Numbered from the stretch's first letter, positions 1-7,989 are shown. The stretch is 34,565 bases of DNA from Inquilinus limosus (GCA_019508225.1 JAEKLZ010000161.1:1-34565); one strand, 5' to 3'. Program-made: numbers and translations. Notes: generated from the sequence alone by a model not told the origin.

Positions 1-140
1 GCCTTGGCCTGCGCCGCCTCCAGGTTCAAATCGGCGCAGGCCTTGACCTGCAGGATCGGGAAGTTGGGCGCCGCCTTCAGATAGGCGCCGCTGATCACGC
101 CGCAACCGATGATGCCGACGCCGACGGGTCTCTCGCTCAT
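1..140 (-). CDS. Gfo/Idh/MocA family oxidoreductase, N-terminal part (cut by window edge)
   Basis: Only the first 46 codons are present; the gene runs off the left edge. The start reads MSERPVGVGIIGCGVISGAY, the first beta strand and glycine-rich nucleotide loop (GxIGCGxIxG) of the Gfo/Idh/MocA Rossmann fold, followed by an alpha helix and the second strand (LQVKACADLN). Family members are NAD(P)-dependent sugar or inositol dehydrogenases acting in the cytoplasm. A GGAG ribosome site lies a few bases before the ATG. The gene starts 11 bases after the ROK regulator stop on the same strand, so the two are probably co-transcribed. The substrate cannot be told from this fragment. Confidence 0.85.
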   Translation of the reverse strand, partial: MSERPVGVGIIGCGVISGAYLKAAPNFPILQVKACADLNLEAAQAK

Positions 141-151
141 GGTCCACTCCG

Positions 152-1375
152 CTATCGGGGCATGCCCTGGCCGTTCCAGGGCGCTTCGTAGAGCTGCCGC
201 AGCACCAGGCTGGCCGCACCGCGGGCCCAGGCGTCGTCGCTCCATTCATGCAGGATGATCTCGGTGCCGCGCCGGATCGGCACCGGCACGACGCGGTCGA
301 TGGTGGCCAAGAGGGCCGGCTCCATCAGGTCGCGGGCCTGGATGGCGCTGCCGGCCACGATCACCTTGGGCGGGCTGTGCAGCGTGATCAGGTTGCCGAC
401 GGCAAAGCCGAGGATGGCGCCCGCCTCCTCGAACAGGGCGCGGATCTCGGCCCGTCCGGCCCGCGCCATGTCGCGCAGCCGGCCGATGGCGCGCGGATCG
501 TCGGGGGTGATCGCCCCGGCGTCGGCCCCCAGCAGGGCGCGGGCCCGGGTGACGATGCCGTGGTCCGAGACATAGGCGTCGATGCAGCCGCGCTGGCCGC
601 AGCGGCAGGGCAGCCCGTCGTCGAGGGTGTATTTGGTGTGGCCGAACTCCGTCCCCATCCCGGCGGCGCCGCGATGCACGTCGCCGTTCAGGAACAGGCC
701 CAGGCCGACCGAATCCTCCACCGCCACCACGGCGAAGCTGTCGCTGTCCCGGCCATGGCCGAACCAGTGCTCGGCCAAAGTGACCAGATGGACGTCGTTC
801 TCGACCGTGGTCGGCACGCCCAGCCGGTCGCGCACCATCGCCGCCAGCGGCACGTCCGGCGCGCCCAGGATCGGGGTCCAGACGCACAGGCCGCGGCGCC
901 CATCGATGAAGCCGGGCAGGCCGATGCCGATGCCGCCCAGCCGATCGAGCCCGAGATCGGCGTCGCCGACGCAGCGGCGGATGCCGTCCTCCAGGATGTC
1001 GGCCACCACCTCCGGCGCCTGGCGGGCCAGGCGGATCGGCAGCGACAGGGTGCGCACCACATCGGCCATGTAGTCGGTGACGGCGATGCTGATCTGGTGC
1101 GGCGCCAGCTTGACGCCGCAGACGAAGGCGGCCTGGCGGTTCAGCTCCAGCATCACCCGCGGCCGGCCGCGCGCGGCGGTGCCGACCCCCTCGACCGCCC
1201 GGGCCAGGATCAGGTTCTCCTCGATCAGCCCGCCGGTGATGGCCGAGATGGTGGCCGGCGCCAGCTCGGTGCGCTGCACGATCTCGACCCGCGAGATCGG
1301 GCCGTAGCGCCGCACCACATCCAGCACATGGAAGCGGTTGATCGCCCGCATCAGCTCCGGATCGGCGGTCTTCAT
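152..1375 (-). CDS. ROK family transcriptional regulator (NagC/XylR-like)
   Basis: A 407-residue protein of usual length for ROK repressors. Residues about 8-72 form a winged helix-turn-helix (ISRVEIVQRTELAPATIS). The ROK sugar-binding domain follows: GLPGFIDG at 152-159, END at 192-194, EFGH at 243-246 and the zinc-type motif CRCGQRGC at 257-264. In the family the zinc site and the His of EFGH shape the sugar pocket, and sugar binding releases DNA. It is divergent from the sugar oxidoreductase and transporter block that starts near 1625 and upstream of a Gfo/Idh gene, so it probably represses both (inference). A 17-bp palindrome sits just before its start and may be its own operator. The inducing sugar is unknown. 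Confidence 0.92.
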   Translation of the reverse strand: MKTADPELMRAINRFHVLDVVRRYGPISRVEIVQRTELAPATISAITGGLIEENLILARAVEGVGTAARGRPRVMLELNRQAAFVCGVKLAPHQISIAVTDYMADVVRTLSLPIRLARQAPEVVADILEDGIRRCVGDADLGLDRLGGIGIGLPGFIDGRRGLCVWTPILGAPDVPLAAMVRDRLGVPTTVENDVHLVTLAEHWFGHGRDSDSFAVVAVEDSVGLGLFLNGDVHRGAAGMGTEFGHTKYTLDDGLPCRCGQRGCIDAYVSDHGIVTRARALLGADAGAITPDDPRAIGRLRDMARAGRAEIRALFEEAGAILGFAVGNLITLHSPPKVIVAGSAIQARDLMEPALLATIDRVVPVPIRRGTEIILHEWSDDAWARGAASLVLRQLYEAPWNGQGMPR

Positions 1376-1395
1376 TCCGTCAGGATCCGAATTTT

Positions 1396-1412
1396 ATGGT
1401 GCGGCGCACCAT
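1396..1412. promoter_or_regulatory. 17-bp perfect palindrome, candidate ROK operator
   Basis: ATGGTGCG-G-CGCACCAT is two 8-bp arms around one central base, 21 bp upstream of the ROK start codon. On the minus strand a weak -10-like TAAAAT lies directly next to it, so a bound repressor would cover the ROK promoter. It differs from the AT-rich NagC/Mlc boxes of enterobacteria, so assignment to this ROK protein rests on position and symmetry only. Confidence 0.5.
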
Positions 1413-1532
1413 GGCTGGAAGGCCGGCGCATCGCCGGGCGAACAGCCTCGCCTGGTCTCGATTCAGCGTGTCCACCCTATCCGCCGAGCCATATTGTTTC
1501 GAGCTTCCGCCAATCATCCGATTTTTTCGATC

Positions 1533-1561
1533 TTGACAGGGCCTACCCTAGCCGGTCTGAT
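1533..1561 (+). promoter_or_regulatory. Sigma-70-like promoter for the sugar operon
   Basis: TTGACA (1533-1538), a 17-bp spacer and TCTGAT (1556-1561) match the -35 and -10 consensus at 6/6 and 4/6. A locally AT-rich stretch (1561-1584) follows, and a ribosome site GGGAGAAAG precedes an ATG at 1625. The promoter points towards the Gfo/Idh-AKR fusion gene and the ABC importer. The first coding sequence after it is only a gene remnant. Confidence 0.55.
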
Positions 1562-1624
1562 AAATTCGTAAACCAAAAAAATTAAACGCCGTTCGTCCGG
1601 ATGCGGTCATCAGGGAGAAAGCAC

Positions 1625-1765
1625 ATGGATCAGGCCTCGCTTCGCCACCCGCAGCGACCTGACCGCCGCCGCGGAGGTGGCCGTCGCCATCCCGCCGGTG
1701 GCAATGTCCTCCTGATGCAGCGCCACGTCATCGCCGGCCTGACCATGGGGGCGGTGAAGGGCTGA
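1625..1765 (+). pseudogene. Remnant of a CUT1 sugar ABC permease (MalG-like C-terminus)
   Basis: A good ribosome site and ATG open a 46-codon frame that ends ...LMQRHVIAGLTMGAVKG, the hallmark C-terminus of MalG-type permeases (the intact permease ending at 7128 closes with AQRHIVAGLAKGAVKG). The codons before it make no sense in this frame, but the neighbouring frame reads DLTAAAEVAVAIPPVAM, which resembles the last membrane helix of the same family, so a frameshift is also likely. The stop (TGA 1763-1765) overlaps the first possible ATG of the next gene. I infer that a deletion joined the start of an ABC operon to the end of its last permease. It could instead be translated as a short leader that couples the downstream gene. 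Confidence 0.7.
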
Positions 1766-3783
1766 TGACACTCTCGACAGACGGAAAGACAGGCATGGGT
1801 ACGGAAGCGAAGCTGCGTTGGGGCATTCTCGGGCCGGGCCGGATCGCCCGGGACTTCGCCGGGGGCGTGGCCCGGTCGCGCACCGGGCGGCTGGTGGCGA
1901 TCGGCACGCGCGATGCGACCAAGCCGGGGCTGGCCGAGGCCTTTCCCGGTGCCCGGATCCATGCCGGCTACGAGGCGCTGCTGGCCGACCCCGAGGTCGA
2001 CGCCGTCTACATCGCCACGCCGCATCCGGGCCATGTGCATTGGGGCATCCGCGCCGCCGAGGCCGGCAAGCATGTGCTGTGCGAGAAGCCGATCGCGGTG
2101 AACGCCTATGACGCCATGGCGCTGGTCGACGCGGCGCGCCGCGCCGGCGTGTTCCTGGCCGAGGCCTATATGTACCGCGCCCATCCGCAGACCCGGAAGC
2201 TGGCGGAGCTGGTGGCCGGCGGCGCCATCGGCGAGGTGCGCATGATCCAGGCCAGCTTCGGCTTCGCCGCCAGGTTCAACCCCGACCACCGGCTGTTCGC
2301 CAACGACCTGGCCGGCGGCGGCATCCTTGATGTCGGCGGCTATCCGGTGTCGATCGCCCGGCTGGTCGCCGGCGCCGCCGCGGGCAAGTCCTTCCTCGAC
2401 CCGGTCAAGGTGACCGGCGCCGGCCATCTCGGTCGCAGCGGCGTCGATGAATGGACCGCGGCGGTGCTGGAATTCCCGGGCGGCATCGTCGCCCAGGTGG
2501 CGACCGGCGTCACGCTGGCGCTGGAGAACACGGTGCGGATCTTCGGCACCGAGGGCCGGATCGAGGTCGCCTCGCCCTGGTTCTGCAGCGGCAAGGAAGG
2601 CGGCAGCAGCGCCATCGTCATCACCAAGGCCGACGGCAAGACGGAGACCGTGGCGATCGAGGAGGCCGGCTGGCTCTACGCCTTCGAGGCCGATGCGGTC
2701 GGCGACGCGGTGGCGGCGGGGCAGCGCGAGGCGGCCTTCATGACCCCGGCGGACAGCCTGGGCAACCTGAAGACGATGGATGCCTGGCGCGCCGCCATCG
2801 GCCTGGAATATGCGCTGGAGACGCCGGCCCGCCGCACCGGCCCGGTCGACGGCCGGCCGCTCAAGGCCGGCGCCATGCGCCGGATCGACCTGCCCGGCGC
2901 CGCCCGCCCGGCCTCGGCCCTGGCGATCGGCGCCGTCGGGATCGAGAATATCAGCCAGGCCGGGATGCTGTTCGACCGCTTCTTCGAGCGCGGCGGCAAC
3001 ACCTTCGACACCGCCTGGATCTACCGCGCCGGCGGCTCCGACCGGGTGCTCGGCCAGTGGCTGGCCAGCCGCGGCGTGCGCGACGAGGTGGTGCTGATCG
3101 GCAAGGGCGCGCATGCGCCGCTGTGCTACCCCGACGTGATCCCGCGCCAGCTGACGGAATCGCTCGACCGGCTGCACACCGGCCGGCTCGACCTCTATCT
3201 GATGCATCGCGACAACCCGGACATCCCGGTCGGCGAGTTCGTCGACGTGCTGGATGCCGAGATCCGGGCCGGGCGCATCGGCTCCTGGGGCGGGTCGAAC
3301 TGGACGCGCGAGCGGCTGGACGAGGCGATCGCCTATGCCCGGGCCAACGGCAAGGCGGCACCCGCCACGGTCAGCAACAACTTCAGCCTGGCCGAGATGA
3401 TCCAGCCGGTCTGGCCCGGCTGCATCGCCGCGGCCGATGCGGAGTGGAAGGCTTGGCTGCGGCAGCGGCGGATGCCGCTGCTGGCCTGGTCCAGCCAGGC
3501 CCGCGGCTTCTTCACCGATCGTGGCGGCCGCGACAAGCACCAGGACCCGGAGCTGGAGCGCTGCTGGTACGGCGAGGGCAACTTCCGCCGCCGCGACCGG
3601 GCGGCCGAGCTCGGCGCCAAGCGCGGCAAGTCCGCCAACCAGGTGGCCCTGGCCTATTGCCTGCACCAGGACTTCCCGGTCCTGCCGCTGATCGGCCCGC
3701 TGACGCTGGAGGAGCTGGAGGATTCGCTGCAGGCGCTCGACATCGCGCTGACGCCCGAGGAGGTGCGCTGGCTCGAAGGGTAA
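1765..3783 (+). CDS. Fusion protein: Gfo/Idh/MocA dehydrogenase + aldo/keto reductase
   Basis: A 672-residue two-domain oxidoreductase. Residues about 17-355 are a Gfo/Idh/MocA dehydrogenase: nucleotide loop GILGPGRIA, the EKP motif at 107-109, and GGGILDVGGYPVS from the substrate-binding half. Residues about 371-672 are a complete aldo/keto reductase with the tetrad D415, Y420, K447 and H481 (FDTAWIY, LIGKGAH, LMHRDN). Both halves look catalytically intact, so one polypeptide could oxidise and reduce a sugar in sequence (inference). An internal ATG at the domain junction (2875) might also allow a free AKR. The start may be 1765, overlapping the permease remnant stop, or 1795, with GGAAAG before it. 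It is followed 19 bp later by the sugar-binding protein gene. No frameshift joins the two halves. Confidence 0.88.
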   Translation: MTLSTDGKTGMGTEAKLRWGILGPGRIARDFAGGVARSRTGRLVAIGTRDATKPGLAEAFPGARIHAGYEALLADPEVDAVYIATPHPGHVHWGIRAAEAGKHVLCEKPIAVNAYDAMALVDAARRAGVFLAEAYMYRAHPQTRKLAELVAGGAIGEVRMIQASFGFAARFNPDHRLFANDLAGGGILDVGGYPVSIARLVAGAAAGKSFLDPVKVTGAGHLGRSGVDEWTAAVLEFPGGIVAQVATGVTLALENTVRIFGTEGRIEVASPWFCSGKEGGSSAIVITKADGKTETVAIEEAGWLYAFEADAVGDAVAAGQREAAFMTPADSLGNLKTMDAWRAAIGLEYALETPARRTGPVDGRPLKAGAMRRIDLPGAARPASALAIGAVGIENISQAGMLFDRFFERGGNTFDTAWIYRAGGSDRVLGQWLASRGVRDEVVLIGKGAHAPLCYPDVIPRQLTESLDRLHTGRLDLYLMHRDNPDIPVGEFVDVLDAEIRAGRIGSWGGSNWTRERLDEAIAYARANGKAAPATVSNNFSLAEMIQPVWPGCIAAADAEWKAWLRQRRMPLLAWSSQARGFFTDRGGRDKHQDPELERCWYGEGNFRRRDRAAELGAKRGKSANQVALAYCLHQDFPVLPLIGPLTLEELEDSLQALDIALTPEEVRWLEG

Positions 3784-3802
3784 GCCGTCGTTCCAGACAA
3801 TC

Positions 3803-5062
3803 ATGAACAGAATGCTGTCGGGCCTCGCGGCGTTCGCCGCCGCGGGCCTTCTGTCCGGCGTCGCCATGGCCGACGCCACGGTCAAATGGCTGCACATCGA
3901 GAACACGCCGGACACCGTCGCCTGGATGGAGAGCGTCGCCCGCGCCTATGAGGCGGCGCATCCCGGCGTCACCATCCAGATGCAGTATCTGGAGAACGAG
4001 GCCTACAAGGCCAAGCTGCCGACCACCCTGCAATCGCCGGACCGCCCGAACATCATCTACAGCTGGGGCGGCGGGGTGCTGCGCGACCAGATCAAGGCCG
4101 GGGTGATCGAGGACCTGACCGACGCGGTGAAGGGCGAGTGGGCCGACCGGATCAGCCCGGCCGCGCTCGAGGCTTTCACCGTCGACGGCCATGTCTGGGG
4201 CGTGCCGGTGCTGGCCTCGCAGGTCGGCTTCTGGTTCAACAAGCCGCTGCTGGCCAAGGCCGGGGTCAAGGCCGAGGACATCAAGAGCTGGGACGACCTG
4301 CTGTCGGCGGTGAAGACGATCAAGGCCGCCGGCATCGTGCCGCTGGCGACCGGCGGCGCCGACAAGTGGCCGATCCATTTCTACTGGACGCTGCTGGCCA
4401 TGCGGATCGGCGGCAAGGACGCGTTCCAGGCCGCCTATAACCAGTCCGGCGACGGCTTCGACGGGCCCACCTTCGTCAAGGCCGGCGAGCATCTGAAGGA
4501 GCTGGCGGCGCTGGACCCGTTCGAGCCCGGCTATCTCGGCCTGACCAATCCGCAGGCCGCCGGGTATTTCGGCGACGGCAAGGCCGCGATGCACCTGATG
4601 GGCAACTGGGATTACCTGAACGCCAAGAAGAACAGCGCCTCCGGCAAGGGCATCCCGGATGCGGATCTCGGCTGGTTCGCGTTCCCGACCGTGGCCGGCG
4701 GCGTCGGCCAGCCGACCGATGTGCTCGGCGGCGTCAATGGCTGGTTGGTGACCAAGGGGTCGCCGCCCGAGGCGGTCGACTTCCTGAAGTTCCTGACCAA
4801 CAAGGAGAACCAGGAGAAGGCGGCGGAGCTCGGCGTCTACATCCCGGTCAACAAGGGCACGGCCGAGAAGCTGAAGAACCCGTATTTCCGGCAGATGGCG
4901 GAGAACATCGCCAAGTCCAGCTACTTCCAGGTGTTCTACGACCAGATGCTGGGCGCCAATGTCGGCCGGGTGGTGAACGACGTCGCCACCGACATCGCCT
5001 CCGGCGCGACCGACCCGGAGGACGCGGCTTCCCAGGTCCAGGAAGCCTGGGAGATGCGGTGA
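3803..5062 (+). CDS. Sugar ABC transporter substrate-binding protein (CUT1 family 1)
   Basis: A 419-residue periplasmic binding protein. A Sec signal peptide covers residues 1-23 (hydrophobic core, AMA before DATVK). The mature part has the extracellular solute-binding family 1 pattern: YEAAHPGVTIQMQYLENEAY near the start, NIIYSWGGG, a hinge region GVPVLASQVGFWFNK and the C-terminal DFLKFLTNKENQ. The YSWGGG segment recalls binding proteins for raffinose or other oligosaccharides, but the ligand cannot be fixed from sequence. No strong ribosome site precedes the ATG, so it may be coupled to the oxidoreductase ending 19 bp earlier. The two permeases of the importer follow after a repeat-bearing gap. 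Confidence 0.9.
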   Translation: MNRMLSGLAAFAAAGLLSGVAMADATVKWLHIENTPDTVAWMESVARAYEAAHPGVTIQMQYLENEAYKAKLPTTLQSPDRPNIIYSWGGGVLRDQIKAGVIEDLTDAVKGEWADRISPAALEAFTVDGHVWGVPVLASQVGFWFNKPLLAKAGVKAEDIKSWDDLLSAVKTIKAAGIVPLATGGADKWPIHFYWTLLAMRIGGKDAFQAAYNQSGDGFDGPTFVKAGEHLKELAALDPFEPGYLGLTNPQAAGYFGDGKAAMHLMGNWDYLNAKKNSASGKGIPDADLGWFAFPTVAGGVGQPTDVLGGVNGWLVTKGSPPEAVDFLKFLTNKENQEKAAELGVYIPVNKGTAEKLKNPYFRQMAENIAKSSYFQVFYDQMLGANVGRVVNDVATDIASGATDPEDAASQVQEAWEMR

Positions 5063-5122
5063 GGCGGATGGAGAGGTCTGTGCGTTTCCAACCCCAAGAC
5101 GGGCTGCCGATCTCTTCCTTGT

Positions 5123-5287
5123 CCCCCCTCCCCTTGCGGGAGGGGGGCAGGGGGAGGGGTCTGCGCGCGTCCGCGTGCGGATGGGCAGAGGACCGAACTC
5201 ACCGTTCGCGCCGGTTTGCGATAGTCCAGTTCGGGTCATGCCGAGGGAACCCCCTCCCCCTAACCCCCTCCCGCAAGGGGAGGGGGG
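5123..5287. repeat. Pair of inverted GC-rich palindromic repeats (REP/BIME-like)
   Basis: Two 37-bp units, 5123-5159 and 5251-5287, are reverse complements of each other with two mismatches. Each contains CCCTCCCGCAAGGGGAGGG or its complement, which forms a hairpin around GCAA. The 91 bp between them show no gene features. The pair fills most of the 304-bp gap between the binding protein and the first permease and could fold into a large stem. Such elements in GC-rich proteobacteria act as transcript stabilisers or attenuators, or are non-autonomous REP elements; which applies here is unknown. Confidence 0.8.
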
Positions 5288-5366
5288 ACTCAAAGAAGGC
5301 GATGTGTGGACGCCATACCTCCGCGAGGGGGACTCATCTGGCGCCGGCTCCCGGGGTGGCAGCCCG

Positions 5367-6287
5367 ATGACGGCCGCAACCCTGACTCACGACCCTATCG
5401 CCGTCCGGCGGCGGCGCGGCACCGCGCTGCGGACGCAGGTGGCGCCGGTGGTGCTGATGCTGGTGCCGGCACTCGCCCTGTTCACGATCTTCGTGATCCT
5501 GCCGATGGGCGAGGCCGGCTTCTACAGCCTGTTCAAATGGAACGGCTACGGCAGCCCGCAGGATTTCGTCGGGCTCCGGAATTTCGAGCTGCTGCTGCGC
5601 AACCGGACCTTCTGGTCGGCGCTGACCAACACCGGGCTGATCATCACGGTGTCGCTGGTCATCCAGCTGCCGCTGGCCCTGGCCATGGCGCTGCTGCTGG
5701 CCGAGAAGCTGCGCGGCCGGGTGGCGTTCCGGATGGTGTTCTTCCTGCCCTACATCCTGGCCGAGGTCGCGACCGGGCTGATCTGGCAGTTCCTCTATGA
5801 CGGCCAGTATGGCGCCGTGGCGCTGATCTGGGGCTGGTTCGGGGCGCAGGCGCCCTTCGTCCTGGCCGACCGCACCCTGGCGATGGGGGCGGTGCTGGTG
5901 CTGGTGGTGTGGAAATATTTCGGCTTCCACATGATGATCTACATCGCCGGGCTGCAGAGCATCCCGTCCGAGATCATCGACGCGGCCCGGATCGACGGCG
6001 CCACGCCCTGGCAGATCGTGCGCCGGATCAAGATCCCGATGCTGCTGCCGACCATCCGGCTGTCGGTGTTCTTCTCGGTGGTCGGGGCGCTGCAGCTGTT
6101 CGACATGGTGATGGCGCTGACCCGCGGCGGCCCGTCCAATGCCACCCATTCGCTGGTCACCTATCTCTACACCTTCGGCCAGATGCGGATGGAGATCGGC
6201 TTCGGCAGCGCCGTCGGCGTGGTGCTGTTCCTGATCTGCGTCACCTTCTCGTTCGTGTACCGCCGCACCTTGATGCGCGGGGATTAG
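5367..6287 (+). CDS. Sugar ABC transporter permease (MalF-like)
   Basis: A 306-residue inner-membrane permease with about six transmembrane helices; the first is VVLMLVPALALFTIFVIL. The cytoplasmic EAA loop (EIIDAARIDGATPWQ, residues about 202-216) is where the ATPase docks. Length and the N-terminal motif (FYSLFKWNGYGSP) fit the CUT1 MalF group. The frame stays open upstream through the inverted repeats, but the ATG at 5367 directly before a typical basic N-terminus gives the usual length, so I chose it. The ribosome site is weak. The partner permease begins 7 bp downstream. No ATPase gene accompanies the pair. Confidence 0.9.
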   Translation: MTAATLTHDPIAVRRRRGTALRTQVAPVVLMLVPALALFTIFVILPMGEAGFYSLFKWNGYGSPQDFVGLRNFELLLRNRTFWSALTNTGLIITVSLVIQLPLALAMALLLAEKLRGRVAFRMVFFLPYILAEVATGLIWQFLYDGQYGAVALIWGWFGAQAPFVLADRTLAMGAVLVLVVWKYFGFHMMIYIAGLQSIPSEIIDAARIDGATPWQIVRRIKIPMLLPTIRLSVFFSVVGALQLFDMVMALTRGGPSNATHSLVTYLYTFGQMRMEIGFGSAVGVVLFLICVTFSFVYRRTLMRGD

Positions 6288-6294
6288 GAAGGCC

Positions 6295-7128
6295 ATGGCT
6301 GCGCGCACGCTCCGCCCCTCGCTCCTGCCGCAATACCTGGTCCTGCTCGCGGTCGCCGGCATCGTGCTGGTGCCGCTGGTCGCGGCGGCGCTGGGCGGGT
6401 TCAAGACGCTGGGCGAACTGCGGGTCAACCCGCTGGGCCTGCCGATCAGCTGGGACGGCCCGGTCTACTGGGAGATCCTGGGCTCGGCGCGGCTGTGGCG
6501 GATGCTGTTCAACTCCGCCGTCATCGCCGGCCTCACCGTCGGGCTGGTGCTGATCGTCGGGTCGATGGCGGCCTTCATCTTCGCCCATGTGGTGTTCTTC
6601 GGCAGCCGCATGCTGCTGAACTACCTGCTGCTGGGGCTGATGTTCCCGGCGGCGACGGCGATGCTGCCGCTGTTCATCCGGGTCCGCGACCTCGGCCTGC
6701 TCGACACCTATTGGGGCGTGGTGCTGCCGCAGGTCGCCTTCGGCCTGGGCATGGCGATCCTGATGCTGCGCGGCTTCTTCCGCCAGCTGCCGCACGAGCT
6801 GTGGGAGGCGGCGCGGGTCGATGGCTGCGGCTATTTCCAGTTCTACCTAAGGATCACGCTGCCGCTGTCGCGCCCGATCCTGGCCACCGTGGCGGTGTTC
6901 TCCCTGGTCGCCAGCTGGAACAGCTACCTGCTGCCGCTGATCATGTTCAACACGCCGGAGATGTATCCCTGGCCGCTCGGGATCATGAACTACCAGGGCG
7001 AGTATTCCACCGAGTGGAACAAGATCCTGGCCTTCGTCACCCTGACCCTGGCGCCGGCGATCGTGTTCTTCCTGCTGGCCCAGCGCCACATCGTCGCCGG
7101 CCTGGCGAAGGGCGCGGTGAAGGGCTGA
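6295..7128 (+). CDS. Sugar ABC transporter permease (MalG-like)
   Basis: A 277-residue inner-membrane permease with six predicted helices, an EAA loop ELWEAARVDGCGYFQFY at about residues 168-184, and the family end AQRHIVAGLAKGAVKG. It pairs with the MalF-like protein to form the translocation channel. The GGAAGG ribosome site overlaps the end of the upstream gene region. Its last 48 bases closely resemble the permease remnant at 1718-1765, so the remnant comes from a paralogous gene. Its stop codon forms one arm of a hairpin shared with the convergent tauD gene. The substrate is unknown. Confidence 0.9.
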   Translation: MAARTLRPSLLPQYLVLLAVAGIVLVPLVAAALGGFKTLGELRVNPLGLPISWDGPVYWEILGSARLWRMLFNSAVIAGLTVGLVLIVGSMAAFIFAHVVFFGSRMLLNYLLLGLMFPAATAMLPLFIRVRDLGLLDTYWGVVLPQVAFGLGMAILMLRGFFRQLPHELWEAARVDGCGYFQFYLRITLPLSRPILATVAVFSLVASWNSYLLPLIMFNTPEMYPWPLGIMNYQGEYSTEWNKILAFVTLTLAPAIVFFLLAQRHIVAGLAKGAVKG

Positions 7129-7143
7129 CCCGCCGCCGGGTCA
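7126..7143. terminator. Hairpin built from two convergent stop codons
   Basis: TGACCC-GCCGCC-GGGTCA is a perfect 6-bp stem with a 6-base loop. Its left end is the TGA of the sugar permease and its right end is the complement of the TGA of tauD. It is placed to end transcription from both sides, but no T-run follows on either strand, so intrinsic termination would be weak. It may act as an RNA 3-prime end stabiliser instead. Confidence 0.5.
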
Positions 7144-7989
7144 CACCGGCCGGTCGCCCAGGATGGTGGCGCGGTGCATCACCCGCCGGTTCGGCAGGTA
7201 GTCGGCCAGGGCGTAATGCTGGGTGCAGCGGTTGTCCCAGAAGGCGACGTCGCCCGCCTTCCAGCGCCAGCGCACGGTGAATTCCGGCTTGGCCACATGG
7301 TCGAACAGGAAGCGCAGCACCGCGTCGCTCTCCTTGGCCGAGAAGCCGAGGATGCGGGTGGTGAAGCCCTCATTGACGAACAGGCCCTTGCGGCCGGTCG
7401 CCGGATGGGTGCGCACCACCGGGTGGATTACCGGCGGGTTCTTGTCGCGCGCGATCTGCCAACGCTCGCGCTCCTCCGGCGCGGTGAACCGCTCCGGCGG
7501 GAAGGATTTGGCGAAGTCGTGCAGCGCCGTCAGCCCGGTCAGGAAGCCCTGCCAGGGCGCCGACAGCGCCTCGAAGGCGGCGATGCTGCTGGACCAGCTG
7601 GTGTCGCCGCCGAAGGGCGGCAGCTGCTTCGCCGCCAGCACCGCGCCCAGCGGCGGGGTCTCGATGAAGGTGACGTCGGTGTGCCAGTTGTCGTTGTCCG
7701 GCTGGTTGTCCGGATGGGTGTCGAGGATGATGATCTCCGGCACCTCCTTCACATGCGGATAGACCGGATGGACATGCAGCGCGCCGAAGCGGGCGGCGAA
7801 GTCGCGCTGTGCCGCCGGGTTCAGCTCCTGGTCCTCGAAGAACAGCACGTGATGCTGCAGCAAAGCGCGGTTGATCGCGGCGATGGTCGCGTCGCCCAGC
7901 GGCTGCGCCAGGTTGATGCCGCGCACCACGGCACCGATGGCGGGATTCAAGGGCTGGACGGAGAGGAGGGTCGACAGGCTGTCGGGCAT
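7141..7989 (-). CDS. tauD: Taurine dioxygenase TauD
   Basis: A 282-residue Fe(II)/2-oxoglutarate dioxygenase that hydroxylates taurine, which then breaks into sulfite and aminoacetaldehyde, supplying sulfur in the cytoplasm. The iron ligands are H103, D105 (WHTDVTF) and H258 (CTQHYAL); R269, eleven residues after the last His, is the expected 2-oxoglutarate anchor. Length and spacing match the E. coli enzyme. It is the last gene of tauABCD, 46 bp after tauC, with an AGAGAGG-type ribosome site. Close relatives in the TauD/TfdA family take other sulfonates or 2,4-D; the adjacent taurine importer supports taurine or a related alkanesulfonate. Confidence 0.93.
   Translation of the reverse strand: MPDSLSTLLSVQPLNPAIGAVVRGINLAQPLGDATIAAINRALLQHHVLFFEDQELNPAAQRDFAARFGALHVHPVYPHVKEVPEIIILDTHPDNQPDNDNWHTDVTFIETPPLGAVLAAKQLPPFGGDTSWSSSIAAFEALSAPWQGFLTGLTALHDFAKSFPPERFTAPEERERWQIARDKNPPVIHPVVRTHPATGRKGLFVNEGFTTRILGFSAKESDAVLRFLFDHVAKPEFTVRWRWKAGDVAFWDNRCTQHYALADYLPNRRVMHRATILGDRPV

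Noticed and set aside
1630-3915. 761-codon minus-strand frame opposite the fusion oxidoreductase
   Set aside because: No domain recognised, composition Arg/Ala/Gly/Asp-heavy, and the sense strand encodes two complete enzymes.
5121-5160. Intrinsic terminator after the binding protein
   Set aside because: The hairpin has no T-run and recurs as an inverted copy 128 bp later, so a repeat element explains it better.
5175-5366. N-terminal extension of the MalF-like permease
   Set aside because: It would translate the inverted repeats; the normal-length protein begins at 5367.
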